This document shows, piece by piece, positions 45,206 to 53,565 of a DNA stretch of 64,000 nucleotides (positions are counted from its first letter, which is position 1; each line of letters begins with the position of its first letter). The notes below the pieces were generated by a model, which was not told where the DNA came from, ran no database searches, and was given only the letters and a program-made list of their open reading frames with translations. Source of the DNA: Burkholderia cepacia GG4 (GTDB lineage: Bacteria > Pseudomonadota > Gammaproteobacteria > Burkholderiales > Burkholderiaceae); the NCBI RefSeq assembly GCF_000292915.1, contig NC_018514.1, positions 2,939,667 to 3,003,666 of the forward strand, in the 5' to 3' direction. Position numbers and translations under genes: made by a program.

Positions 45206-45236
45206 GTTCATGCCGCCGGCGCGTGCGCGCCGACGT

Positions 45237-46547
45237 TCAGCGTGCGTCCTTCAGGTCCTTTGCATCCTTCGAGAACTGCACGGCGATCGCGCCGAGCACG
45301 CAGATCACTGCGACATAGACAACCGGTGCGAGCGGATTCGACTTCATCATCAGCGACACGATCACCGGCGTGAGGCCGCCGAAGATCGCATACGCGACGT
45401 TGTACGAGAACGAGATGCCCGAGAAGCGCACGACGGCCGGGAAGCTGCGGACCATCACGAACGGCACCGCGCCGATCGTGCCGACCATGAAGCCGGCGAT
45501 CCCGTAGTACAGCGGCAGCGTCGACGCGTCGGCCGCGACCTGCGCGAACAGCAGGTAGTAGCACGCGGCCAGCACGAGGCCGCCGATGCCGAGCACGCGC
45601 TTCGCGCCGATCCAGCCCGCGAGCGAGCCGGCGGTGATGCAGCCGGCCGTCAGGCACAGCGTCGCGACGCTGTTCGCGAACAGCGTGGTCGCGGGCGTCA
45701 GGTGGAACTGCTTCTGCAGCAGCGCGGGCGTCATCAGGATCACGACGACGATCGCCGCCGACAGCATCCACGTGAGCAGCATCGACACGATCACCGCGCG
45801 GCCGTGGTCGCGCAGCACGGCCTTCAGCGGAATCTCGGCCGCGAGCGCCTTCTTCGCCTTCATCTCGGCGAACACCGGCGTCTCGTGCAGCCAGCGGCGC
45901 AGGTACACGGAGAACAGGCCGAACACGCCGCCGAGCAGGAACGGAATGCGCCATGCGAACGCGGTCACTTCGGCGCCCGAGTAGCGGCTGTTGATGCCCG
46001 CGGCGACCAGCGAGCCGAGCAGGATGCCGGCCGTGAGGCCCGCGGTCAGCGTGCCGCACGCGTAGCCGATGTGGCGCGACGGCACGTGCTCCGACACGAA
46101 CACCCATGCGCCCGGCACTTCGCCGCCGACCGCCGCGCCTTGCAGCACGCGGAACAGCAGCAGCAACACCGGCGCGAAGATGCCGATCGAGTCGTAGGTC
46201 GGCAGCAGGCCCATCAGCAGCGTCGGCACCGACATCATCAGCACGCTCAGCGTGAACATCCGCTTGCGGCCGAACAGGTCGCCGAAGTGCGCCATGATCA
46301 CGCCGCCGAGCGGGCGCGCGAGATAGCCGGCCGCGAAGATGCCGAACGTCTGCAACTGGCGTAGCCAGTCGGGAATGTCGTGCGGGAAGAACAGCTGCCC
46401 GATCGCGGGCGCGAAGAACACGAAGATGATGAAGTCGTAGAACTCGAGGGCGCCGCCGAGTGCGGCGAGGCCGAGGGTCTTGTAGTCGCTGCGCGTGAGT
46501 GCGCGGTCGGCGGCGCGAGGCACGCCGCTCAATTCGGAAGCTTGCAT
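45237..46547 (-). CDS. MHS-family MFS metabolite/H+ symporter
   Basis: A 436-residue transporter with twelve helices. The motif between helices 2 and 3 reads GGVIMAHFGDLFGRKRMFTLS, typical of the metabolite:H+ symporter group (citrate, alpha-ketoglutarate, proline-betaine, shikimate permeases). The N-terminal LGGALEFYDFIIFVFF is also characteristic. The substrate is not predictable. It lies 320 bp after the next minus-strand gene, an amino-acid-type binding protein, but a hairpin separates them. Confidence 0.87.
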   Translation of the reverse strand: MQASELSGVPRAADRALTRSDYKTLGLAALGGALEFYDFIIFVFFAPAIGQLFFPHDIPDWLRQLQTFGIFAAGYLARPLGGVIMAHFGDLFGRKRMFTLSVLMMSVPTLLMGLLPTYDSIGIFAPVLLLLFRVLQGAAVGGEVPGAWVFVSEHVPSRHIGYACGTLTAGLTAGILLGSLVAAGINSRYSGAEVTAFAWRIPFLLGGVFGLFSVYLRRWLHETPVFAEMKAKKALAAEIPLKAVLRDHGRAVIVSMLLTWMLSAAIVVVILMTPALLQKQFHLTPATTLFANSVATLCLTAGCITAGSLAGWIGAKRVLGIGGLVLAACYYLLFAQVAADASTLPLYYGIAGFMVGTIGAVPFVMVRSFPAVVRFSGISFSYNVAYAIFGGLTPVIVSLMMKSNPLAPVVYVAVICVLGAIAVQFSKDAKDLKDAR

Positions 46548-46809
46548 GGTCAGGACGATCGGTTTTCGAATGTTGTTGTCGGTGCTGCGTCTCCAGGGCC
46601 CGCTATCGGCATGGACTGGCTAGGCGCGGCCTGCATCGTCGAGCGTGTGCCGAGCGCCGGATAGGGCACGTGACACGCGCCGTCGCACCGGGATGGGGCG
46701 CGACGGAGACGAAGCGTCAAAGCGGGTGGGAGGATTCTACAGGAGCGCGAAATGCGCGCGCGCGGGGGCGCGCCGAGGAATGCTTCGGACTTCGTGATGG
46801 CGAAACGCA
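46548..46809. other. Gap upstream of the MHS permease
   Basis: Most of the 320-bp gap between the permease start and the binding-protein stop. It should hold the permease promoter, but no convincing -35/-10 pair or operator is visible. The frames here are not protein-like. Confidence 0.4.
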
Positions 46810-46848
46810 CGCGGCGCGGCAGGCGGGGGGGCCGCTTGCCGCGCCGCG
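46810..46848 (-). terminator. Hairpin after the orphan binding protein
   Basis: Arms CGCGGCGCGGCA (46810-46821) and TGCCGCGCCGCG (46837-46848) are perfect 12-mers around a 15-nt loop, 20 bp after the stop on the minus strand. No U-run follows, so termination is inferred. Confidence 0.55.
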
Positions 46849-46867
46849 CGGGACAGGATCTGCGTGA

Positions 46868-48004
46868 TCAGTTGCCGGCGATCGTGTCGACCGGCTTGAA
46901 CGCGCCGTGCTCGACCTTGTAGATCGTCACGGGTGCATCCTTCAGGTCGCCCTTCGCGTCGTATGCGATGCTGGGGGCTGACACGCCCTTGATCGACACC
47001 TTGCCGAGATACGGCGTATAGACCTTCGGGTCGGTCGAGTTCGCGTCCTTCATCGCAGTGAGCAGCGCGATCGTGCCGTCGTACGAGTACGGCGAATAGG
47101 TGATCACGTCTTCATTGAAGCGCGCCTTGTAGCGCGATGCGTAGCCGGCGAAGCCCGGCATCTTTTCCTTCGGCAGCCCGCCCATGTAGACGATCGCACC
47201 CTCGGCCGCTTCGCCGCCGACCTTCAGGAACGTCGGCGAGCGCGACATCTCGCCGGTCACGAATGCCGACTTCATCCCGAGCTGGCGCATCTTGCGGATC
47301 ATCGGGGAAGACTGCGCATCGCCGCCGCCGTAGAAGATCGCGTCGGGGTTGACGCCCTTCAGGTTGGTCAGGATCGCCGAGAAGTCGAGCGCCTTGTCGT
47401 TCGTGAAGTCGCGCTTGATGATCGTGCCGCCCGCGGCTTCCACGGCCTTCGCGAATTCGTCGGCGATGCCCTGGCCGTAGGCGGTTCGGTCGTCGATGAT
47501 CGCGATGCGCTTGAAGTGCAGCGTCTTCACCGCATACATGCCGACGATGCGGCCGGCCTGCGCGTCGCTCGTCAGTAGCCGGTAGGTCGTCTTGTAGCCG
47601 CGCGCCGTGTACTGCGGCGACGTCGCCATCGAGATCTGCGGCAGCCCTGCGCGATCGTACAGGTCGGACGCCGGAATGCTCGTGCCCGAGTTGAAGTGGC
47701 CGATGACCCCGCGGACGTTGTCGTCGATCAACCGCTGCGCGACGGTCGTGCCGGTGCGCGGGTCGGCCTGGTCGTCCTGCGAGTCGAGCTGGAACGTGAC
47801 CGGCTTGCCGCCGATCGTCGGATGCGTCGCGTTGAAATCGGCGATCGCGAGTTGCACGCCCTTCTGCATGTCCGTGCCGTAGTTCGACTGCGGCCCCGTC
47901 AGCGGTGCGGCGAAACCGATCTTGACGACGTCGGCGGCGATGGCGTGTGCGCCCGACAGTGCGCAGGCGGCAGCCAGCGCGACGTGCGATACCTTCAGCT
48001 TCAC
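46868..48004 (-). CDS. Branched-chain amino-acid-type ABC substrate-binding protein (orphan)
   Basis: A 378-residue periplasmic protein of the LivJ/LivK type. A signal peptide (KVSHVALAAACALSGAHAIA) precedes VVKIGFAAPLTGPQSNYG. The fold-type motifs KGVQLAIADFNA, VRGVIGHFNSGTSIPASDLY and IFYGGGDAQSSPMIRKMRQL are all there. No permease or ATPase genes (livH/M/G/F) flank it, so it must use a transporter encoded elsewhere or act as a sensor. No ATG fits; a GTG at 48004, eight bases after AAGGGG, gives the natural signal peptide, with a second GTG at 48010 too close to that site. Confidence 0.87.
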   Translation of the reverse strand: MKLKVSHVALAAACALSGAHAIAADVVKIGFAAPLTGPQSNYGTDMQKGVQLAIADFNATHPTIGGKPVTFQLDSQDDQADPRTGTTVAQRLIDDNVRGVIGHFNSGTSIPASDLYDRAGLPQISMATSPQYTARGYKTTYRLLTSDAQAGRIVGMYAVKTLHFKRIAIIDDRTAYGQGIADEFAKAVEAAGGTIIKRDFTNDKALDFSAILTNLKGVNPDAIFYGGGDAQSSPMIRKMRQLGMKSAFVTGEMSRSPTFLKVGGEAAEGAIVYMGGLPKEKMPGFAGYASRYKARFNEDVITYSPYSYDGTIALLTAMKDANSTDPKVYTPYLGKVSIKGVSAPSIAYDAKGDLKDAPVTIYKVEHGAFKPVDTIAGN

Positions 48005-48667
48005 TTTCACTTCCCCTTGATGGCGTGGTTGGGCCGCCGCCGGCCAGCGGGCCGGTGCGGTAAACCGGGCGAGACGTATCGGTTTGCAGGGCTTTGCGAA
48101 AGCCGCGCGGGGTGTGCCGTGCGCTGCGCGGGTTGTGCCGGAATCGGCGTGCGCCGCGGTGGCGGGATGTCGTCTCGTAACCGTTGATTGAAGTCTAGGT
48201 AGCGAAAATGCGCGCGTCTTGCGCGTTCGGTGCGTGGCCGGCGACGATTTCGGCATATCGTCGATAACCCTGATATATGCTGAAATCGTCATTCTGAATG
48301 CGCAAACGCGCCAAGACGCGACACGTCGGCATTTTTACGATGGCGGGTTCGGGCGCGCGTTGTCTCGGTGCCCGTGCGGTGCGCCGGCAGCGCCGACAGA
48401 TCCGCGCGGGCAGGCGGCGACCCGATGCGAGATCGCCGCCGCCGGGCACGCGAGCGGCGCGGTGGTTGCGCGCACAACCGCGCCACGCACTACGCGCCAC
48501 CGCCTGCGGTCGTCCGCTCGTCGTCGATCGGCGGCGCGGCCCGCGGGCCACCGTTCGCGAACGCCCGATCACGCGCCCGGGATCATCCGCCCCGCGATCG
48601 CCGCGACGCGTTCGAGGGTGCGCTCCTATAATCGACGCCATCAGCCACGCCCTTCGCAGATGCCGGG
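48005..48667. other. 663-bp divergent intergenic region
   Basis: Between the orphan binding protein and the PAS-AraC regulator. No convincing gene: frames lack ribosome sites and homology. AT-richer sequence around 48250-48300 (GATATATGCTGAAATCGTCA) is the best place for promoters. The long leader before the binding protein's GTG is unexplained. Confidence 0.45.
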
Positions 48668-49462
48668 ATGACGACCTTTCTTGCCGCACCGCCCATGAGC
48701 TTGTCCGATACGTTGCGCTACCAGCCCGACAATGCCGATTTCGGCGCGATGCTCGCGCACTTCCGCCTGCTCGAACCGGTGTTCGACGCGCTGCCCGACG
48801 TCGCCTTCTTCGTGAAGGACGCGAACGGCCGCTACGCACTCGTCAACCGCACGCTGGCGCTGCGCTGCGGCTACAAGGACAAGCGCGACCTGCTCGGCAA
48901 GACGACCGACGAAGTGTTTCCGCGCCGCTTCGGCCGTACCTATTTCGAGCAGGACATGGCGACGATCAACGCCGGCCAGCAACTGATGGACCAGCTCGAG
49001 CTGCATCTGTATCCGGGCCGCCAGCCGGGCTGGTGCCTGACCTGCAAGGAGCCGCTGCGCGACGCGGCCGGCAAGGTGGTCGGCCTCGCGGGCATCTCGC
49101 GCGACCTGAAGGCGCACGAAGGTTCGCATCCGGCCTACAGCAAGCTCGCCGACGTGGTCCAGCACATCCAGGATCACTACGTGCAGCCGCTGAACCTGAA
49201 GCAGCTCGCGCAGATGGCCGGGATGTCGGTCGCGCAGCTCGAACGCTACTTCCACAAGGTGTTTCACCTGACGCCGCGCCAGGTGCTGCTGAAAACGCGG
49301 CTCGATGCGGCCACCGCGCTGCTCGTCACGCACGACAAGGTCACCGACGTCGCGGCGCTATGCGGCTATACGGATCACAGTGCGTTTACGCGCCAGTTCA
49401 AGGCGACGGTGGGGGTGACGCCGACGGAATACCGGCTGATGCAGCAGGACCGGGCAGTGTGA
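48668..49462 (+). CDS. PAS-AraC-type transcriptional regulator
   Basis: A 264-residue regulator: N-terminal PAS domain (about 30-150, VFDALPDVAFFVKDANGRYA and EPLRDAAGKVVGLAGISRDL) and C-terminal AraC/XylS helix-turn-helix pair (about 165-260, with NLKQLAQMAGMSVAQLERYF and VTDVAALCGYTDHSAFTRQF). The PAS sensor replaces the usual cupin effector domain, suggesting a small aromatic or redox ligand. It is divergent from the orphan binding protein, a plausible target. An internal ATG at 48695 is an alternative start. Confidence 0.87.
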   Translation: MTTFLAAPPMSLSDTLRYQPDNADFGAMLAHFRLLEPVFDALPDVAFFVKDANGRYALVNRTLALRCGYKDKRDLLGKTTDEVFPRRFGRTYFEQDMATINAGQQLMDQLELHLYPGRQPGWCLTCKEPLRDAAGKVVGLAGISRDLKAHEGSHPAYSKLADVVQHIQDHYVQPLNLKQLAQMAGMSVAQLERYFHKVFHLTPRQVLLKTRLDAATALLVTHDKVTDVAALCGYTDHSAFTRQFKATVGVTPTEYRLMQQDRAV

Positions 49463-49530
49463 CGCGACGCGCCGGCCAGGCCGGCGTGCCGCAATGATCG
49501 GGGATAGGACGGGAACGGGAAAGCGGCGGC

Positions 49531-49794
49531 TCAGCGGTAGCCGAGCCCTTTCAGGACGGCCGTGCCGTCTTCGGTGAGCCGGAAGCTCGGTGCGGTGTCG
49601 GCGTCGAGCTTGACCATCTCGACGAGGCCGGCTTCCTGAAGCGCCGGCAATTCGGGTTTGGCATTCGCGCCGATCGGTGCATGCAGCAGCACGAGCAGCG
49701 TCGCGATTTCGTGATGGCTGAGCAAACGGCGCAGCATCGTCTTCTTCGCAGGTGGGGCGGCCGGGCGGCCCGCGGGTGCATCTACGGCGCTCAT
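49531..49794 (-). CDS. Small winged-helix-like protein of unknown function
   Basis: An 87-residue protein with a disordered Ala/Pro-rich N terminus (SAVDAPAGRPAAPPAKK) and a helical core resembling a small winged helix: LLSHHEIATLLVLLHAP, KPELPALQEAGLVEMVKL, then a wing-like APSFRLTEDGTAVLKGLGY. It might be a DNA-binding or adaptor protein. The ATG at 49794 has a strong AGGAGG six bases upstream, which decides the start. Upstream are 275 bp without a gene. Confidence 0.7.
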   Translation of the reverse strand: MSAVDAPAGRPAAPPAKKTMLRRLLSHHEIATLLVLLHAPIGANAKPELPALQEAGLVEMVKLDADTAPSFRLTEDGTAVLKGLGYR

Positions 49795-50069
49795 CGCTGT
49801 CCTCCTTTTCGAGATATCCATCGGGTACTGGTTGCGGATGGTGCCCACGAAGACTTAAGCGATTCTTAAAACCGCGGCGACGGCGCGGATGCTGCGACGC
49901 GGCAACCATTACCGGATGTAACCCCCGCCGGGCGGCCGTTTCGGATCGAAAGCGGTCGGCCTTGCCGGGCGGGGCCGCGTCGCAGGATTCACCACGATGG
50001 TGCGTCCGTGCCGCGGGCGGCGCGGTTTGCACATCCGATCCGACCCCCGGAAAATTTCCCTTCGCACCC

Positions 50070-51962
50070 TTATTTTCTGCGCTGGGCCTGTGCGGCGAGT
50101 CGCACGGCCGCGTTGGTCGCGCCGTAGCCGTCGTAGCCGCCGCGCCGCTCGACGATCTCGAACGAGAAGCGGTTGTCGACCAGTTCTGTATACGCATGCA
50201 GGAATTCGCCGCCGTGCTCGTCGCGGTCGTACAGCAGGTGGTGGGCGCTCAGCGTGTCGATCAGTTCGTCCGGCAGTGCGTAGCGCGCGGCGAGGTCGTC
50301 GTAGTAGTTCGGCGGAATCCGCAGGAACGGCACGCCGTCGGCCGCGAACGAGGCGACCGTCTTCACGATGTCGTCGGTGCGAAACGCCACGTGGTTCAGT
50401 CCCGTGCCGTGATAGCGGTCGAGCGATTCGGCGACGGCCGTATGGCGGTCGACCGACGCATTCAGCGCGATCCGCACCGAGCCGTCCGCGCTGCGCACCG
50501 CGCGGCTGCGCATCAGGCCGTACGGATCGGGCACGAGCCAGCTACGCTCGGCCTCGAAGCCGAATGCGGTCTTGAAGAACAGGATCCACGTATCGAGCGC
50601 GTCGGCCGGCAGCGCGAGGCAGACGTGGTCGATGCCCGTCAGCGGGCCGACCTCGCTCGGGCCGTCGATGTCGGTCAGCACGAAATCCGATTCATACAGC
50701 GTCGGCGCGTTCGGCGCTTCGTCGACGAAATACTCGAGGCTGCCGTCCGGCGCCTGCACGCTCGGCAGCACGCGTTCGTGCGGGCCGACGCGCCCTGAAA
50801 ACGGCGCATAGCCGAAACCGGCCGCGCGTTCGAATGCCACTTTCGCGTCGTCGACGCTGAACGCCGACGCACACAGCGACAACCCGTGCTGCTGGAAGAA
50901 CGCGTCGGCGAACGAGTCGCGCTCGGCGTTCAGCACGATCGATGCGGCGCCGTGCTGGAACAGCGTCACGTCCTTCGACCGATGGCGGCCCGCGAGCCGG
51001 AACCGCATCCGGCCGAGCCACTCGCCGACGGTGGCCGCCGCCTGCGCGTCGACCGCGAATTCGATGAACTGGAACCCGACGTGCGCGGGCGGCGCCGGCG
51101 GCGCGAACAGCGGCTGATCGGCGGCCGGCGTGCGGCCGTCCTGCGTGAGCCGCGTGCGCGTCAGTTCTTCCAGATAGAGCAGCGAGCGGTGGCCGTCGGC
51201 GGCCGTGATCGCAGTCGGCGCCGCGCGGAAGCCGTCGTTGAAGATCTCGAGCGACAGCGGCCCCGTATAGCCGGACTCGATCACGCGCGCCGTGAAGCGC
51301 GCGAGGTCGAAGTCGCCCTGGCCGGGGAACGAGCGGTAGTGGCGGCTCCATTCGAGCACGTCCATCGCGAGCTTCGGTGCATCGGCGATCTGCACGAACG
51401 CGATCCGGTCGCCCGGAATGTCGGCGATCGCGTCCGGCGAGTCGTCGAGCGACAGCGTATGGAAGCTGTCGAGCGCGAGGCCGAGGTGCGGGCTGTTCAC
51501 CGCGTTCACGAGCTGCCACGCGTGGCTGTACCGGTTCACGACCCGGCCCCACGCGAGCGCCTCGTACGCGGCGACCACGCCGGCCTGCCGCGCGGCTTCG
51601 GCGAGCGCGCCGAGCTGGTCGACGAGCAGCGCATCGTCCGCGATCGTGTCGGGCGATACGTTGCTGCACACGAGGATGCGGTCGGTGCCGAGCGCGTGCA
51701 TCACGTCGAACTTGCGCCGGATGCGGTCGAGATTGCGGGCCAGCTGGGCCGGGCTTACGCCCTCGAAGTCGCGAAACGGCTGGAACAGCACGATGTCGAG
51801 GCCGAGATCGGCGGCCATGCGCCGCACGTCGGCGGGCGATCCGTCGAAGTAGACGAGGTCGTTCTCGAAGATTTCGACACCGTCGAAGCCTGCGGCCTGG
51901 ATGGCGGCGAGCTTCTCGGCGAGCGTGCCGGACAGTGACACGGTGGCGATCGAGCGCTGCAT
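50070..51962 (-). CDS. quiC: 3-dehydroshikimate dehydratase (QuiC-type two-domain enzyme)
   Basis: A 630-residue enzyme. The N-terminal half (about 1-285) is a sugar-isomerase-type TIM barrel with metal-ligand motifs VAAYEALAWGRVVN, LGLALDSFHT, VQIADAPK and LSLEIFND. It converts 3-dehydroshikimate to protocatechuate. The C-terminal half (about 305-620) is a 4-hydroxyphenylpyruvate-dioxygenase-like VOC module, as in the Pseudomonas QuiC1 enzymes, where it is thought to be non-catalytic. It is divergent from aroQ and quinate/shikimate dehydrogenase, making a complete route from quinate. The start is the ATG at 51962. Confidence 0.9.
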   Translation of the reverse strand: MQRSIATVSLSGTLAEKLAAIQAAGFDGVEIFENDLVYFDGSPADVRRMAADLGLDIVLFQPFRDFEGVSPAQLARNLDRIRRKFDVMHALGTDRILVCSNVSPDTIADDALLVDQLGALAEAARQAGVVAAYEALAWGRVVNRYSHAWQLVNAVNSPHLGLALDSFHTLSLDDSPDAIADIPGDRIAFVQIADAPKLAMDVLEWSRHYRSFPGQGDFDLARFTARVIESGYTGPLSLEIFNDGFRAAPTAITAADGHRSLLYLEELTRTRLTQDGRTPAADQPLFAPPAPPAHVGFQFIEFAVDAQAAATVGEWLGRMRFRLAGRHRSKDVTLFQHGAASIVLNAERDSFADAFFQQHGLSLCASAFSVDDAKVAFERAAGFGYAPFSGRVGPHERVLPSVQAPDGSLEYFVDEAPNAPTLYESDFVLTDIDGPSEVGPLTGIDHVCLALPADALDTWILFFKTAFGFEAERSWLVPDPYGLMRSRAVRSADGSVRIALNASVDRHTAVAESLDRYHGTGLNHVAFRTDDIVKTVASFAADGVPFLRIPPNYYDDLAARYALPDELIDTLSAHHLLYDRDEHGGEFLHAYTELVDNRFSFEIVERRGGYDGYGATNAAVRLAAQAQRRK

Positions 51963-52080
51963 GGGCGAATCCTGCGGATGAGCGGGGTGTGGCGTCGGCT
52001 GAACCGGACCCAAATGAACCAGTCATTGAATTCAGGGTACGCGCCATATCCCGAATTTACTAGGGAAGTGAGGCGAATTA

Positions 52081-52108
52081 TACAAACTAACTAGATGGTA
52101 CAAATTAG
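52081..52108. promoter_or_regulatory. Candidate operator in the quinate gene region
   Basis: TACAAACTA (52081-52089) and TACAAATTA (52099-52107) are direct repeats 18 bp apart. Between them ACTAACTAGATGGT (52086-52099) is an imperfect dyad centred on CTAG. The region is AT-rich against the GC-rich surroundings and lies between divergent quiC and aroQ. CTAG-centred dyads are typical of TetR-type operators; no regulator gene is nearby. Confidence 0.5.
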
Positions 52109-52168
52109 CGAAAACCCGAAAAGACAGCGTGCTCGTGCCGGCGCACACTAGCGTCACTTCCTGTTGAC

Positions 52169-52204
52169 ACGGGGTGGTGCCGGCAACGCTCCGCCCCCGT
52201 TTTT
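52169..52204 (+). promoter_or_regulatory. Hairpin plus T-run in the aroQ leader
   Basis: ACGGGG (52169-52174) and CCCCGT (52195-52200) pair, followed by TTTTT (52200-52204), 16 bp before the aroQ ATG. This looks like a weak terminator or attenuator placed in front of the gene. It could equally be a fortuitous GC pairing. Confidence 0.35.
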
Positions 52205-52219
52205 GGAGCAGAAATCATC

Positions 52220-52675
52220 ATGAGCAAGTACAAGGTGCTGGTGCTGAACGGCCCGAACCTGAATCTGCTGGGAACCCGCGAGCCCCATATCTACGGCGCG
52301 GAAACCCTCGCCGATGTCGAGCAGCGCTGCCGCGTGGCGGCCGAGGGGCTCGGCCTGGAGATCGACTTCCGCCAGTCGAACGCCGAGCACCAGCTGATCG
52401 ACTGGCTGCATGCCGCGCGTCACGACACGCACGGCATCGTGATCAACCCGGCCGCCTATACGCACACGTCGGTCGCGCTGGCCGACGCGCTTTCCGCGAT
52501 CGCGAAACCCGTGATCGAGGTGCACATCTCGAACGTGCATCGCCGCGAGGCATTCCGTCACCACTCGTATGTGTCGGCCGTCGCCGAAGCCGTGATCTGC
52601 GGCTGCGGCACCGAAGGCTACGTGTTTGCGCTGCAGCGCCTGTCGACCCTTTTCGCGCAAGGAGCCGCACGATGA
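52220..52675 (+). CDS. aroQ: Type II 3-dehydroquinate dehydratase
   Basis: A 151-residue type II dehydroquinase that reversibly dehydrates 3-dehydroquinate to 3-dehydroshikimate. It shows the N-terminal [17 protein letters not shown] loop with catalytic Arg and Tyr, [16 protein letters not shown] around the substrate lid, and [17 protein letters not shown] with the catalytic His. The position between quiC and a quinate/shikimate dehydrogenase points to a catabolic copy. Its stop overlaps the next ATG (52672), so the two are translationally coupled. Confidence 0.93.
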   Translation: MSKYKVLVLNGPNLNLLGTREPHIYGAETLADVEQRCRVAAEGLGLEIDFRQSNAEHQLIDWLHAARHDTHGIVINPAAYTHTSVALADALSAIAKPVIEVHISNVHRREAFRHHSYVSAVAEAVICGCGTEGYVFALQRLSTLFAQGAAR

Positions 52676-53526
52676 GCCGCCCGTCGTTTCTGATCGGCCT
52701 GATCGGCCAGGGCATCGGCGGTTCGCTGTCGCCCGCGATGCATGAGGAAGAAGGCTTCCGCCAGGGGTTCGGCTATGTCTACCGGCGCATCGACCTCGAC
52801 GCGCTCGGCGTGACCGTCGACGCGCTGCCGCAACTGCTCGATGCCGCGCAGCGGATGGGCTACAACGGGCTCAACATCACGCATCCGTGCAAGCAGCGCG
52901 TGATCGAGCACCTCGACGCGCTGTCGGACGACGCGCGCGCGCTCGGCGCGGTGAACACCGTGCTGTTCAAGGACGGCAAGCGGATCGGCCACAACACCGA
53001 CTGGTCGGGTTTCGCGAAATCGTTCCGCCGCGGGTTGCCCGACGTGTCGCTCGAACGCGTGGTCCAGCTCGGCGCGGGCGGCGCGGGCGCGGCTGTCGCG
53101 CATGCGGCCCTGCAGATGGGCGCAGCGGAACTGACGATTTTCGACGTCGACGCCACGCGCGCCACCGCGCTCGCGGCCGAGCTGCAGCAGCGCTTCCCGG
53201 CAGCCCGGGTCGCGCCGGGCAGCGATCTCGCGGCCGCGATGCACGCCGCGACGGGCCTGATCCATGCAACGCCGACCGGCATGGCCAAGCACCCGGGCCT
53301 GCCGCTGCCGGCCGAACTGCTCCATGCGGGGATGTGGGTGGCCGACATCGTGTATTTCCCGCTCGAAACCGAATTGATCCGCGCCGCGCGCGCGGCCGGC
53401 TGCGCCACGCTGCCCGGCGGCGGAATGGCCGTGTACCAGGCCGTCGACGCATTCGAGATCTTCACCGGACGTACGCCGGACGACGAGCGGATGTTCGATC
53501 ACTTTCAGTCGCTCGTCGCGCGCTGA
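52672..53526 (+). CDS. Quinate/shikimate dehydrogenase (AroE-like)
   Basis: A 284-residue NAD(P)-dependent dehydrogenase with the substrate-binding half (about 1-105; [14 protein letters not shown] and NITHPCK with catalytic Lys74) and a Rossmann half (about 130-280; [18 protein letters not shown]). The catalytic Asp is in [18 protein letters not shown] and NITHPCK resemble the catabolic quinate/shikimate dehydrogenases of actinobacteria more than housekeeping AroE. With aroQ and quiC it oxidises quinate to 3-dehydroquinate and feeds protocatechuate formation. Confidence 0.87.
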   Translation: MSRPSFLIGLIGQGIGGSLSPAMHEEEGFRQGFGYVYRRIDLDALGVTVDALPQLLDAAQRMGYNGLNITHPCKQRVIEHLDALSDDARALGAVNTVLFKDGKRIGHNTDWSGFAKSFRRGLPDVSLERVVQLGAGGAGAAVAHAALQMGAAELTIFDVDATRATALAAELQQRFPAARVAPGSDLAAAMHAATGLIHATPTGMAKHPGLPLPAELLHAGMWVADIVYFPLETELIRAARAAGCATLPGGGMAVYQAVDAFEIFTGRTPDDERMFDHFQSLVAR

Positions 53527-53565
53527 CCCTAATTTCTAGCTGGAAAGAGAGACCAGGAGACGACC

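Noticed and set aside
48298-49497. 399-residue plus-strand frame overlapping the PAS-AraC gene
   Set aside because: Arg/Ala-rich; the frame of the AraC regulator at 48668-49462 has clear PAS and helix-turn-helix homology.
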